Source: Massilia forsythiae
GTDB lineage: Bacteria; Pseudomonadota; Gammaproteobacteria; Burkholderiales; Burkholderiaceae_D
NCBI RefSeq assembly: GCF_012849555.1
Contig: NZ_CP051685.1
Span: 1,302,001 to 1,366,000, forward strand
Length of the DNA: 64,000 bases
Direction of reading: 5' to 3'
Below the pieces are notes generated by a model. The model did no database searches. It was not told where the DNA came from and saw only the letters and a program-made list of their open reading frames with translations. How positions within the stretch are numbered: position 1 is the stretch's first letter; every line of letters begins with the position of its first letter. This document shows, in pieces, positions 53,290 to 61,412 of the stretch. Made by a program: the position numbers and the translations under genes.

Positions 53290-53622
53290 TCAGGTGCCGC
53301 CGCCTTCTTTCGAAGGGGTGGTGGCGGCCGGCGCCGCAGCGGCCGCCGGTGCGGCCGCCGGCGTGCCCGTTTCCTTGGCACCGTCGCCGCCGCCGGATGC
53401 CCCGTTCGCCGCCGGTGCGGCGCCGGTCGCCGGCGCGCTGCCGCCGCGGAAGTCGGTCACGTACCAGCCGGTGCCCTTCAACTGGAAGCCGGCTGCGGTG
53501 ACTTGCTTCTTGAACGATGACTTGCCGCATGACGGGCACACGGTCAGCACCGGGTCGGACATCTTTTGCAGCACATCCTTGGCAAAACCGCATTCATCGC
53601 AGCGGTAGGCGTAAATCGGCAT
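53290..53622 (-). CDS. FmdB-family zinc ribbon protein
   Basis: Protein of 110 residues. The first 60 residues are the FmdB regulatory-type zinc ribbon with two CxxC pairs (YRCDECGFAKD and TVCPSCGKSSF). The rest is an Ala/Gly/Pro-rich tail ending SKEGGGT. The role is unknown; it may bind RNA or DNA. ATG 53622 has GGAG 7 nt upstream. It is the first gene of the fmdB-DUF502-aspS operon. Confidence 0.9.
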   Translation of the reverse strand: MPIYAYRCDECGFAKDVLQKMSDPVLTVCPSCGKSSFKKQVTAAGFQLKGTGWYVTDFRGGSAPATGAAPAANGASGGGDGAKETGTPAAAPAAAAAPAATTPSKEGGGT

Positions 53623-53655
53623 CTGAATACTCCGCAAAAATCATCAAAACCCTGA

Positions 53656-53684
53656 ATTATAAAGCTTTTGCAAAAGCTGTTGCC
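53656..53684 (-). promoter_or_regulatory. Promoter with palindromic spacer ahead of the zinc-ribbon/aspS operon
   Basis: On the minus strand a perfect -10 TATAAT (53656-53661) is preceded by the perfect 16-bp palindrome AGCTTTTGCAAAAGCT (53663-53678), which fills the spacer. The -35 (GCAACA) is weak. A dimeric regulator binding the palindrome would occlude the polymerase. No regulator is identified. Confidence 0.5.
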
Positions 53685-53917
53685 CTTTGGCGGTGCATGG
53701 TATCCCGCGTCTGATGCTTGGCAGGCGCTGCATTCAAGAAACAGTGTTGTTTTTCGTCAGCGCTGAGTTCGGTTCCGTTTGCCGAACATCAACTTACCTG
53801 ATTAAATAGCATCCTCGAACGCGACGGCTCGACCGGCGCGAAAGATTCAAGAAACAGAAGTTTGCGCGAGTGCTCATGCTACTGCGCCGCAATGCCATAA
53901 AAGAACGACTTCAAATC

Positions 53918-53944
53918 AGGCCCGCTTGCGGGCCTTTCTTTTTT
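53918..53944 (+). terminator. Intrinsic terminator on the strand opposite all nearby genes
   Basis: AGGCCCGC, a TT loop, GCGGGCCT and then TTCTTTTTT: a textbook plus-strand terminator. All genes for kilobases on either side are on the minus strand, so it must end an unannotated rightward RNA or block antisense transcription into the methyltransferase gene. Confidence 0.75.
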
Positions 53945-53975
53945 CCGCTCGGTTGCTGTCTTTTTTGTTTCGATC

Positions 53976-54722
53976 TTATTTCCTGCGCCACACCATCCAG
54001 CGCTCCTTGCCGGCAAACACCGAAATCGAATCGTCGACAGCGTCATCGGCGATACAGTCGAAATGCGGCGCCAGCAGCGCATCCAGCGCGGTGCGCACGA
54101 TGCCGAACGGCGGCCCCTTTTCCTTGTCGTCGAAATAGAAGTAACCCGCCAGCAGCCCGCCCGGCGCCAGCAATTGCGCCCAGCGCGCGGCGACCGCCGG
54201 CCATTGCGCACGCGGCAGCGCGCACAGGAAGGCTTGCTCGTAGACGAGGTCGAGCGGCCGCGCCGGTTGCCAAGTAAAAAAATCGGCCTGGGCGATGCGT
54301 CCGGCCCACCGTTCGGCTTGCATCCGGGCCTGCGCCACCGCCACCGGAGAAAAGTCGATCCCCTGCACGTCCCAGCCGGCGTCGGCCATCAGGGCCAGTT
54401 CATGGGCGGCGCCGCAGCCGGGGATCAATACTGCCGGTACGGTGGGTGATGCGGCCGGTGCGCAGGACAATGTCGCCGGCGCCGCGACGAAGGCGCGCAG
54501 CGCGTGTGGCGCGGCGCCGCGGTCCCAGGGCGTGAAGCGCCGTTCGAAACGCTCGTCCCAGAAGGCTGCGCTCAACGGATCGCGGCTCTGGAATGAAAGG
54601 ACACCGGCTTGCGGCGCGTCCTTGACCGGCATGTCCGTGACCGGCACGTCCGCGACCGGCATGTCCGAAGCCGGCGCGCTCGCAGCCGGATCATCCTGCG
54701 CCGGACCGTGCGCGGCGCGCAT
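53976..54722 (-). CDS. TPMT-family class I SAM methyltransferase
   Basis: Methyltransferase of 248 residues resembling thiopurine S-methyltransferases. FWDERFERRFTPWDRG is the family entry motif, AVLIPGCGAAHELALMADAG the SAM-binding loop, and VYEQAFLCALPRAQWP the usual post-motif. The first 40 residues form a repeat (DMPVADVPVTDMPVKDAP) from three 15-bp units at 54624-54668. It begins 1 nt after the ubiB stop codon. The position next to ubiB/ubiE is conserved in betaproteobacteria, but a ubiquinone role is not established. Confidence 0.82.
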   Translation of the reverse strand: MRAAHGPAQDDPAASAPASDMPVADVPVTDMPVKDAPQAGVLSFQSRDPLSAAFWDERFERRFTPWDRGAAPHALRAFVAAPATLSCAPAASPTVPAVLIPGCGAAHELALMADAGWDVQGIDFSPVAVAQARMQAERWAGRIAQADFFTWQPARPLDLVYEQAFLCALPRAQWPAVAARWAQLLAPGGLLAGYFYFDDKEKGPPFGIVRTALDALLAPHFDCIADDAVDDSISVFAGKERWMVWRRK

Positions 54723-54723
54723 G

Positions 54724-56280
54724 CTAGATGACGCCGCCGAGCACCATCAGCGCCGCCCCGCCCAGCGCCGCGCCCGTCACGCACGCCAGGAACACCAGCA
54801 GCCGGTTGGTGCGGCGCTGTTCCATCAGCACCATCGCCAGCAGCTCGCCGTGGTCGGTGGTGGACTGCGCCTGGTGCTGCAATACCTGGTGCGCCAGGCG
54901 CGGCAGTTGCGGGAAGATCTGGGCGTAGCGCGGCGCCTCGGCGCGCAGGCGGTCGACCAGGCCGCGCCAGCCAACCTGCTCGCCCATCCAGCGCTCCAGG
55001 TAGGGCTTGGCGGTCTTCCACAGGTCGAGGTCGGGGTCCAGCTGGCGTCCCAGTCCTTCGATATTCAGCATGGTCTTTTGCAGCAGCACCAGTTGCGGCT
55101 GCACCTCGACATTGAAGCGGCGCGAGGTCTGGAACAGGCGCAGCAGCACCTGGCCGAACGAGATGTGCTTCAACGGGCGGTCGAAGATCGGCTCGCAGGT
55201 GGCGCGCACCGCCGCTTCCAGTTCGTCCACGCGGGTGTCGCGCGGCACCCAGCCGGACTCGATGTGCGCCTCGGCCACGCGTTTATAATCGCGCCGGAAG
55301 AAGGCCAGGAAATTCTGCGACAGGTAATCCTTGTCGAAGTCGTTCAGCGTGCCGACGATGCCGAAGTCGAGCGCGATGTAGCGCCCGAAGGTAGCCTCGT
55401 CCACCGACACCAGGATGTTACCGGGGTGCATGTCCGCATGAAAGAAGCCGTCGCGGAACACCTGCGTAAAAAAGATCTCGACGCCGTCGCTCGACAATTT
55501 CTTGAGGTCGACACCGGCCGCGGCCAGGCGGTCGATCTGCGAGATCGGGATGCCGTTCATGCGCTCCATCACGATTACATTGCTGGAGCAATAGTCCCAG
55601 TACATTTCCGGCACCATCAACAGCGTCGAATTGGCGAAATTGCGGCGCAACTGACTGGCGTTGGCCGCCTCGCGCATCAGGTCGAGCTCGTCGTGCAGGT
55701 ACTTGTCGAACTCGGCCACCACTTCCTTCGGCTTCAGGCGGCGGCTGTCCGGCCACACCCGCTCGACCAGGCCGGCGGCCATCTGCATCAGCGCGATGTC
55801 TTCGTCGATGGTGCTCTTCATGCTCGGGCGCAGCACCTTGACCGCCACCTGCTTGCCATCCTTCAGCGTGGCGAAGTGCACCTGGGCGATCGAGGCCGAG
55901 GCCACCGGCACCGGGTCGAAGGTGGCGAACAGTTGTTCCGGCGCGGCGCCGAGCGAGCGCGTGATCTGGGCGATGGCCAAGTCGGAACCGAAGGGCGGCA
56001 CCCGGTCCTGCAGGCGCGACAGTTCGGCCACGATATCGGGCGGCATCAGGTCGGGCCGGGTCGACAGCACCTGGCCGAATTTCACGAAGATCGGGCCCAG
56101 CTCTTCCAGCGCCATGCGCAGGCGCACCGCGCGCGGCGAGGTGATACGGCGCCAGAAGAACATCGCGCTCATCAGGCGCGCGGTGCGCGGCACGTGCAGG
56201 CCCGACATCGCGATTTCATCGAGGCCGTAGCGGGTGGCAACCGTCAGGATTTTCAGCAGTCGCAGGAATTTCAGGATCAT
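54724..56280 (-). CDS. ubiB: Ubiquinone biosynthesis regulatory protein kinase UbiB
   Basis: Membrane-associated atypical kinase/ATPase of 518 residues required for coenzyme Q synthesis. The UbiB-specific motif is [19 protein letters not shown]. The ATP-binding Ala/Lys lie in [10 protein letters not shown] and VAVKVLRP, the catalytic loop is [12 protein letters not shown] and the metal Asp is in ALDFGIVG. Two C-terminal hydrophobic helices ([20 protein letters not shown] region) anchor it. ATG 56280 overlaps the ubiJ stop codon by 4 nt. Confidence 0.95.
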   Translation of the reverse strand: MILKFLRLLKILTVATRYGLDEIAMSGLHVPRTARLMSAMFFWRRITSPRAVRLRMALEELGPIFVKFGQVLSTRPDLMPPDIVAELSRLQDRVPPFGSDLAIAQITRSLGAAPEQLFATFDPVPVASASIAQVHFATLKDGKQVAVKVLRPSMKSTIDEDIALMQMAAGLVERVWPDSRRLKPKEVVAEFDKYLHDELDLMREAANASQLRRNFANSTLLMVPEMYWDYCSSNVIVMERMNGIPISQIDRLAAAGVDLKKLSSDGVEIFFTQVFRDGFFHADMHPGNILVSVDEATFGRYIALDFGIVGTLNDFDKDYLSQNFLAFFRRDYKRVAEAHIESGWVPRDTRVDELEAAVRATCEPIFDRPLKHISFGQVLLRLFQTSRRFNVEVQPQLVLLQKTMLNIEGLGRQLDPDLDLWKTAKPYLERWMGEQVGWRGLVDRLRAEAPRYAQIFPQLPRLAHQVLQHQAQSTTDHGELLAMVLMEQRRTNRLLVFLACVTGAALGGAALMVLGGVI

Positions 56281-57383
56281 CGGCTGTCGCGATTCGTGTC
56301 GGGGAGTGCGGAAGAAGAGGCAGCAGCCGCGGCCGATTCGGCCGGGGGCGTCGGATCGGCTGCCGGCTGCGCTGCAGCCGTGGCTGGCGCATCCGCTGCA
56401 GCGGCGGACGGTGCATCCGGTGCAGGGGGCGCCGCGGCGGCCGGGACGCCAGTGCCTGCGGGTGCGGGCTGGATGGTGCGCACCGCGGGCGACAGCAGCG
56501 CGGCGCGCGCCGGGGCCGGCGCCGGCACGGTAAGCGGTGCATCCGGAATGGCAGCGGCCGGCGCGGCAGGCACACCCGGCACGGCTGGATCGATCGCCGG
56601 TGCGGCGCCCGGCACGGCGGCAGCCGCGCGTGCCGGCTGCGCATCAGCGCTCGACTGCGCATCGGCGGCCGGCTGGGCGGCAGCGGCCTGCCGCGCATCG
56701 GCGGTCCGTTGCATGGGATGGGCCGGTAGCGCGGCCGCGCTTGCCGCCGACGCCTGCTGCGCCAGCTTCTGCTCCAGCCGGGCGATGCGCTTGGCGCTGC
56801 GCTCGACGTCGTCGCGCAGGCGGCCGACCTCGTCGCCGAAACCGGCCACGCTGGCCGGCCGCACCAGCACCTGCCGCTCTTCCAGCAGGAATTCGGCCAC
56901 GTTCTCGGCCAGCCGGCGTCCGCCGCTGGCGGCGCCCTGCAGCACGCTGCGCGCGCCGCCGGCCACGCGCACCGCGCCGATCGGCCCGAGGAAGCGCTCC
57001 AGGTCGTGCTCGGCATCCCAGCGCAAGCCTTTCGACAGCTGCGAGATCGTGTTGGCGAATTCGGCGTCGCCATCGATGCGCACATACGAAAACGCGCGCT
57101 CGCGGTTCTGCAGGATCAGCGGCAGGTCGCTGGCCTTGACGTGGATGGTGACGGCGGCGGCATCGCTGCCGCGCGCGCTTTCCAGCATGCCGTCGCGCGC
57201 CACGCGCATGCACAGGCGCAGGTGGCCGCCCAGTTGTCCGACATCGATGCAGGCGACCTTGTCCGCATGGCGGCGCAAGGTGTCGCGCGCCCAGGCTTCC
57301 TGGGCCAGCAAGTGATTGATCGTCGCGACCGCGGAGGCCGCCAGGGCATGCTGCGGCGAAGGGAGAGAAGGAATCAATGACAT
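56277..57383 (-). CDS. ubiJ: UbiJ-like ubiquinone biosynthesis accessory factor with long C-terminal tail
   Basis: Protein of 368 residues. The N-terminal SCP2 lipid-binding domain (1-115, with [20 protein letters not shown]) and a following helical region ([20 protein letters not shown]) match UbiJ, part of the soluble Ubi complex. E. coli UbiJ is about 200 residues. The extra 170 here are almost purely Ala/Pro with scattered Asp/Thr and are likely disordered. It is coupled to ubiB. A terminator lies in the gap before it, so it probably has its own promoter. Confidence 0.87.
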   Translation of the reverse strand: MSLIPSLPSPQHALAASAVATINHLLAQEAWARDTLRRHADKVACIDVGQLGGHLRLCMRVARDGMLESARGSDAAAVTIHVKASDLPLILQNRERAFSYVRIDGDAEFANTISQLSKGLRWDAEHDLERFLGPIGAVRVAGGARSVLQGAASGGRRLAENVAEFLLEERQVLVRPASVAGFGDEVGRLRDDVERSAKRIARLEQKLAQQASAASAAALPAHPMQRTADARQAAAAQPAADAQSSADAQPARAAAAVPGAAPAIDPAVPGVPAAPAAAIPDAPLTVPAPAPARAALLSPAVRTIQPAPAGTGVPAAAAPPAPDAPSAAAADAPATAAAQPAADPTPPAESAAAAASSSALPDTNRDSR

Positions 57384-57401
57384 GGGATGCGCACTTCCGA
57401 A

Positions 57402-57432
57402 AAAGAAAACCGCCCGGCGTGGCGGGCGGTTT
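57402..57432 (-). terminator. Terminator after the Tim44-like gene
   Basis: AAACCGCCCG (57407-57416) and CGGGCGGTTT (57423-57432) form a 10-bp stem. On the minus strand TTTTCTTTTTCGG follows. It separates the ubiE-Tim44 pair from ubiJ-ubiB. Confidence 0.8.
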
Positions 57433-57515
57433 GCGGCCGCCCCCGGTCGGGCGGTGTCGATCTTACCAGTTCACCGGGGTATGAGCCCGGCAGCACGAAC
57501 TTGCAACCACAATAT

Positions 57516-58481
57516 TTACGTGATCTGCTGGATGCCCGCCAGTACCCAGCCGCCCTGCCCCTGCAGCGGCTTGGACAGGTTCCACACCTCGACGAAGGGT
57601 TCGGCCGGTGCATTCTGGGCATTGCGGATCATGCCGTTGAACTGGACGCTGGCCAGGTAGTCGCGCTCGGTGGTCTCGATGCCCAGCAGCTGGGCATCGA
57701 TCGAGACGACCTCGGTAAAGTCCGGATTGCCGCCGCGCTCCTGGATCTGCAGCGACAGCTCGGCGTACACCTCGGGCGAAGTGAATTCGCGCAGGTCGGC
57801 CAGGTCGCTGCGGTCCCAGGCGGCCTGCATGCGGATGAACGATGCCTTGGCATGGCGCAGGAAGGATTCGGCATCGAAATCGGCCGGCACGCCCCACTGC
57901 TGGTGCGCGCGCTGGCCGCCCTTGTCGAGCGACACGTTGGACGTCGGCTGCATGTAGCCGCCCTGGTAGGCGCTCGGTGGCGCCGTATCCGGCTGGGCCG
58001 AACCGAAGCCGGGCGCTGCGCCGGCCGGCAGCGGGTCGCGGTTGAAGGCGCCGCTGGCGGGCGCGGACTTGCGGCGGAACATGCGTACGATGAACATCAC
58101 GGCCAGCGCCAGCAGTACCAGCATCAGGATGGTCGACAGGGCGCTGGCCATGGCGCCGCCGATGCCCAGGTGCGAGAACAGCGCGCCCAGGCCGAGGCCG
58201 AGCAGTGCGCCGCCGAGGATGCCCTTCCACATGCCGGAGCGTTGCGGTGCCGGCGCGCGCGCCGGTACCGGCGCCGGCTGGGGCGCCTGGCGCTGCTGCT
58301 GCTGGTAGCTCGGCGTGGGAGCCGGGGCCGGCGTGCGCATCTGGCGCACCGCCTGCGACTGGCGCCCGATGGAGCGGCCGCCGCCGACCGGGCGGGCAAA
58401 CGCTTCCGCCACCGTCGAGAACATGGTGAGCGCGATCATGGAGGTGGCTAACAATTTTTTAGCGGCCAGGGTTTTTTTCAT
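57516..58481 (-). CDS. Tim44-like domain membrane protein
   Basis: Protein of 321 residues. An N-terminal export signal (KKLLATSMIALTMFSTVAEA) is followed by a Pro/Gln-rich stretch (SYQQQQRQAPQPAP), one or two hydrophobic helices (about 85-130) and a C-terminal Tim44-like domain (about 185-320: FLRHAKASFIRMQAAWDRSD, LREFTSPEVYAELSLQIQER). In mitochondria this domain binds import machinery. In bacteria the role is unknown, but the gene is regularly found between ubiE and ubiJ. ATG 58481 has AGGA 8 nt upstream; ATG 58490 is possible. Confidence 0.85.
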   Translation of the reverse strand: MKKTLAAKKLLATSMIALTMFSTVAEAFARPVGGGRSIGRQSQAVRQMRTPAPAPTPSYQQQQRQAPQPAPVPARAPAPQRSGMWKGILGGALLGLGLGALFSHLGIGGAMASALSTILMLVLLALAVMFIVRMFRRKSAPASGAFNRDPLPAGAAPGFGSAQPDTAPPSAYQGGYMQPTSNVSLDKGGQRAHQQWGVPADFDAESFLRHAKASFIRMQAAWDRSDLADLREFTSPEVYAELSLQIQERGGNPDFTEVVSIDAQLLGIETTERDYLASVQFNGMIRNAQNAPAEPFVEVWNLSKPLQGQGGWVLAGIQQIT

Positions 58482-58491
58482 GGTCGTCATC

Positions 58492-59226
58492 CTAGAGTTT
58501 GATACCGGTGTGCAAAGCAGCCACGCCCGCCGTCAGGTTGAAATACTGGACCCGTTCCAGGCCCGCCGTTTCCATCATCGACTTTAGCGTGTCCTGGTCC
58601 GGGTGCATGCGGATCGATTCGGCCAGGTAGCGGTAGCTTTCGGCATCGCCCGCGATGCGCTGGCCCAGCCACGGCAGCACCGAGAACGAGTACACGTCGT
58701 ACGGCTTCTGCAGCGGCGTGGCGACCTTCGAGAATTCCAGCACCAGCAGCTTGCCGCCCGGCTTCAGCACGCGCCGCATCTCGGCCAGCGCCTGGTCCTT
58801 GTGCGTCATGTTGCGCAGGCCGAAGGCGACGCTGACGCGGTCGAAATAATTGTCCGGAAACGGCAGCTTTTCGGCGTCGCACAACAAGGTGGGGGTCACC
58901 AGGCCCTTGTTCAATAGACGGTCGCGCCCCACACGCAGCATCGACTCGTTGATGTCGGTGAGCCAGACCTCGCCGCTCGGCCCGGCCTGCTTGGCGAAGG
59001 CCTTGGACAGGTCGCCGGTGCCACCGGCGATATCGAGCACCTTGAAGCCGGGACGGATGCCGGCCTGGGCAATGGTGAACGCCTTCCAGATGCGGTGCAG
59101 GCCGCCCGACATCAGGTCGTTCATCACGTCGTACTTGGACGCGACCGAGTGGAATACCTTGGCGACTTCGTGGACCTTGTCGTCCTCGGAAACGGTCTTG
59201 TAGCCGAAATGGGTGGTGTTGGTCAT
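58492..59226 (-). CDS. ubiE: Ubiquinone/menaquinone biosynthesis C-methyltransferase
   Basis: SAM methyltransferase of 244 residues that methylates C2 of the benzoquinol ring. Characteristic segments are [38 protein letters not shown], the SAM loop [30 protein letters not shown] and the C-terminal [17 protein letters not shown] 59226 is used because homologues start close to FGYKTV; the frame is open to 59277. The stop codon lies 10 nt before the Tim44-like ATG. Confidence 0.96.
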   Translation of the reverse strand: MTNTTHFGYKTVSEDDKVHEVAKVFHSVASKYDVMNDLMSGGLHRIWKAFTIAQAGIRPGFKVLDIAGGTGDLSKAFAKQAGPSGEVWLTDINESMLRVGRDRLLNKGLVTPTLLCDAEKLPFPDNYFDRVSVAFGLRNMTHKDQALAEMRRVLKPGGKLLVLEFSKVATPLQKPYDVYSFSVLPWLGQRIAGDAESYRYLAESIRMHPDQDTLKSMMETAGLERVQYFNLTAGVAALHTGIKL

Positions 59227-59363
59227 GGTTGGGAGCCGGATTGATGTTGACGCATTATACAAGCCGGGTGTAGTCAATACTTAACCGTGCCTTATCGTCA
59301 TCCCGCCCGTCCCATCCGGACCAGCCCGGCTAGAATGGCCCGGTCGCCGCCCTCCCTTCCATC

Positions 59364-59771
59364 ATGCGCCTGCCCGTCCCTGCCTCGCCCCTCGTCCGCG
59401 GCTTCTACATCGTGTGCCTCGCGGGCGCCGCCTTCAACCATGTACGCATCCTGGCGGAGCATGGACTATGGTGGGATTACGGCGGCATCCATCCTTTCAT
59501 TGCCGGCTTCTGGACTGCGCTGAACCTGTTCGACAGCCTTGCCATCGTCCTGCTGCTGCTTGCCCCGCGTGCCGGCCTGGCGCTGACGACGGCGATCATC
59601 GTCGCCGACGTCGCCGTGAACGCCTGCGCGGGCCTGGCCTACGGCTTCGACTGGCGCGCCTTCGGCGCCCAGGCGCTGTTCATGGTTATCGTCCTGGCGA
59701 CGGTGGGACCGGCCTGGCGCGACCTGGGCCGCCGCAATCGCGCTGTCCAACCGCCCATTACCCTGCGGTGA
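59364..59771 (+). CDS. Small integral membrane protein, unknown function
   Basis: Protein of 135 residues with about four hydrophobic helices (GFYIVCLAGAAFNHVRIL, FWTALNLFDSLAIVLLLLAP, ALTTAIIVADVAVNACAGL, AQALFMVIVLATVGPAWRDL). No family is recognised. Composition and codon use look coding. It is divergent from ubiE (137 bp apart) and lies ahead of the cold-shock gene on the same strand. A weak ribosome site and lack of a named family lower confidence in the start. Confidence 0.65.
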   Translation: MRLPVPASPLVRGFYIVCLAGAAFNHVRILAEHGLWWDYGGIHPFIAGFWTALNLFDSLAIVLLLLAPRAGLALTTAIIVADVAVNACAGLAYGFDWRAFGAQALFMVIVLATVGPAWRDLGRRNRAVQPPITLR

Positions 59772-59854
59772 CAGGCTTTTACTTTTGGTTGTTGGACTTA
59801 AGTTACACTGTAAATATTTATATTAATTGTGCTCTGCTGTGTTCAAAAGCTCTC

Positions 59855-59949
59855 TATAATTGCCTGACTTTGCTAGCCCCGGCACCTTGCCAGGGATTGC
59901 CCGGCATAGGGAGCAAGGTATCAAAACTAATTACTTGTGAGAGATTAAA
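59855..59949 (+). promoter_or_regulatory. Promoter and leader of the cold-shock gene
   Basis: A perfect -10 TATAAT lies at 59855-59860 in an AT-rich block; no clear -35 is seen at 16-18 bp. The leader is about 83 nt with GTGAGAG before the ATG. A structured leader is usual for csp genes, but no thermosensor fold is proven here. Confidence 0.5.
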
Positions 59950-60153
59950 ATGGCGACTGGTATTGTTAAATGGTTCAATGATGCAAAGGGCTTCGGCTTC
60001 ATCACCCCGGACGGCGGTGGCGAAGACCTGTTCGCGCACTTTTCGGCGATCAATGCACAAGGCTTCAAATCGCTGTCGGAGAACCAGCGCGTCACCTTCG
60101 ACGTGACCACTGGCCCGAAAGGCAAGCAGGCATCGAACATCCAGCCGCAGTAA
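59950..60153 (+). CDS. Cold-shock domain protein
   Basis: Nucleic-acid chaperone of 67 residues, the whole length being one cold-shock domain. RNP1 is KGFGFITPD and RNP2 is LFAHFSAI. It starts [18 protein letters not shown], the common CspA form in betaproteobacteria. It melts RNA structure and acts as an antiterminator. The gene is flanked by a clear promoter and a hairpin downstream, so it is a single-gene unit. Confidence 0.96.
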   Translation: MATGIVKWFNDAKGFGFITPDGGGEDLFAHFSAINAQGFKSLSENQRVTFDVTTGPKGKQASNIQPQ

Positions 60154-60204
60154 ACCCCGCGAGGGAGCAATCCCTACCGCCGCCGGTCGCGTAACCGGCC
60201 ATCG

Positions 60205-60241
60205 AAGGAGTGCCAGGCATCATGCGCCGGCGCTCCTTTCT
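60205..60241 (+). terminator. Probable terminator of the cold-shock gene
   Basis: AAGGAGTGCC (60205-60214) pairs with GGCGCTCCTT (60229-60238), 10 bp with one wobble, followed by a short T-rich tail. It lies 51 bp after the stop codon. Confidence 0.55.
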
Positions 60242-60276
60242 CATTTGCGGCGTGCGCTTTTTGCCGGCCGGCCAGA

Positions 60277-60711
60277 TCAGCGGCAACCGCAGCTGCCGCT
60301 GCCGCATCCACCGCCGCCGCTGGCCTGCTTGATGCCCAGGTCGGGGATCGGCTCGCGGCCGCTGTCGCCGAAGAAGCCGGCGGCGTGCAGGCGGCCGACG
60401 TAGTCGTGCCACAATTCCTTCTGTTCCTTACCCAGTTTGTACAAATAATCCCAGGTGTAGATGCCGGATTCGTGGCCGTCGCTGAACAGCGGCTTGACGC
60501 CGTAGTTGCCGACCGGCTCGATACCCTTGATGCCGACGTGGCGCTTGCCGACCTGCAGGGTTTCCTGGCCGGGGCCATGGCCCTGCACGGCGGCCGAAGG
60601 GGAGTAGACGCGCAGCAGTTCGAACGGAATGGAAAAGGCGGCGCCGTCGTCGTAGGCGATATCGAGCAGCTTGGACTGCTGGTGGACGGTGAGTTCGGTG
60701 GGGGTAGGCAT
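60277..60711 (-). CDS. DUF971 domain-containing protein
   Basis: Protein of 144 residues. The DUF971 domain (about 5-105) is related to the N-terminal domain of gamma-butyrobetaine hydroxylases (LLDIAYDDGAAFSIPFELLR, VGNYGVKPLFSDGHESGIYT, WDYLYKLGKEQKELW). It ends in a Gly/Cys-rich tail (GGGGCGSGSCGCR) that could bind metal. ATG 60711 is used; the frame continues into a composite repeat upstream. The gene lies upstream of ubiE on the same strand, a conserved neighbourhood, here interrupted by the oppositely oriented cold-shock gene. Confidence 0.85.
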   Translation of the reverse strand: MPTPTELTVHQQSKLLDIAYDDGAAFSIPFELLRVYSPSAAVQGHGPGQETLQVGKRHVGIKGIEPVGNYGVKPLFSDGHESGIYTWDYLYKLGKEQKELWHDYVGRLHAAGFFGDSGREPIPDLGIKQASGGGGCGSGSCGCR

Positions 60712-60752
60712 GGTCGTGGTGTGTTGGGCGCTACATGAGGAGGCACGTATAC

Positions 60753-60859
60753 CGTCGTCCCCGCGCAGGCGGGGACCCATGCTTAGCGACCGAAGCCGTA
60801 TCGTCAGCAGAGCGGCTTCGGCATGTCCGGCATGGGTTCCCGCCTGCGCGGGAACGACG
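60753..60859. repeat. Composite palindromic element, copy 8
   Basis: The left end is CGTCGTCCCCGCGCAGGCG to GGGGACCCATGCTTAG. The centre has a perfect 9-bp stem CCGAAGCCG / CGGCTTCGG. The right end is GGCATGGGTTCCCGCC to GCGGGAACGACG. It fills the gap between the HIT and DUF971 genes. Confidence 0.75.
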
Positions 60860-60872
60860 TGGGTAGCGTATT

Positions 60873-61412
60873 TTAACGGCTTGCGAACTTGCGCGTGATC
60901 GCCTCTGCCAATTGCGGCAATAGCGCCCTTCTTTCATCGAGCACCGCCGGCGGGGGCAGGCTCGCCGCCGGCGCCCATACCGGCGCCGGGAAATGCGCAT
61001 CGTCCGCATAGCGTGGAATCACGTGCCAGTGCAGGTGCGGCACCAGGTTGCCCAAGCTGGCCAGGTTGACCTTCAGCGGTTGCATCACTTCGCGCAGCGC
61101 CTGCTCCACCTTCCACACCGCATCGTTGAGCAGCAGGCGGTCTTCGTCGGCCAGGTCGCTCATCTCGCGCACGTGGTCGTTCCAGATCACGCGTGCAAAA
61201 CCGGGGTAGGCGGGGTCGTCCACCAGGATCACGATGAATTTCTCATGGCGCAGCACGACCGGCGCCAGCACGCCCTGCGCCTGCGTGGCCGACAGCACCG
61301 GCAGCGCCGGCACGCCCGTGGCGGCCGCCACCGCCGTCAATTCGCACAGTTCGCAACCGGCCAGCTTGCCCGGTTCGACCGGCGCATCGACCAGCTCCAG
61401 GGCGGACGTCAT
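60873..61412 (-). CDS. HIT family protein
   Basis: Histidine-triad nucleotide-binding protein of 179 residues. The triad motif is PHLHWHVIPRYADD. An N-terminal CELCEL pair may bind zinc, and the middle carries FARVIWNDHVREMSDLADED. HIT proteins hydrolyse dinucleotides or nucleoside phosphoramidates. ATG 61412 overlaps the stop codon of the upstream oxidoreductase by 4 nt, so the two are translationally coupled. The substrate is unknown. Confidence 0.9.
   Translation of the reverse strand: MTSALELVDAPVEPGKLAGCELCELTAVAAATGVPALPVLSATQAQGVLAPVVLRHEKFIVILVDDPAYPGFARVIWNDHVREMSDLADEDRLLLNDAVWKVEQALREVMQPLKVNLASLGNLVPHLHWHVIPRYADDAHFPAPVWAPAASLPPPAVLDERRALLPQLAEAITRKFASR

Larger units (their letters stand above)
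53623..53975. other. 353-bp gap: promoter, direct repeats and an orphan terminator
   Basis: Reading leftward this gap holds the promoter of the zinc-ribbon operon (53656-53684). It also has a 13-bp direct repeat, ATTCAAGAAACAG, at 53732-53744 and 53845-53857, and a plus-strand terminator (53918-53944). No protein-coding frame in it looks convincing. Confidence 0.5.
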
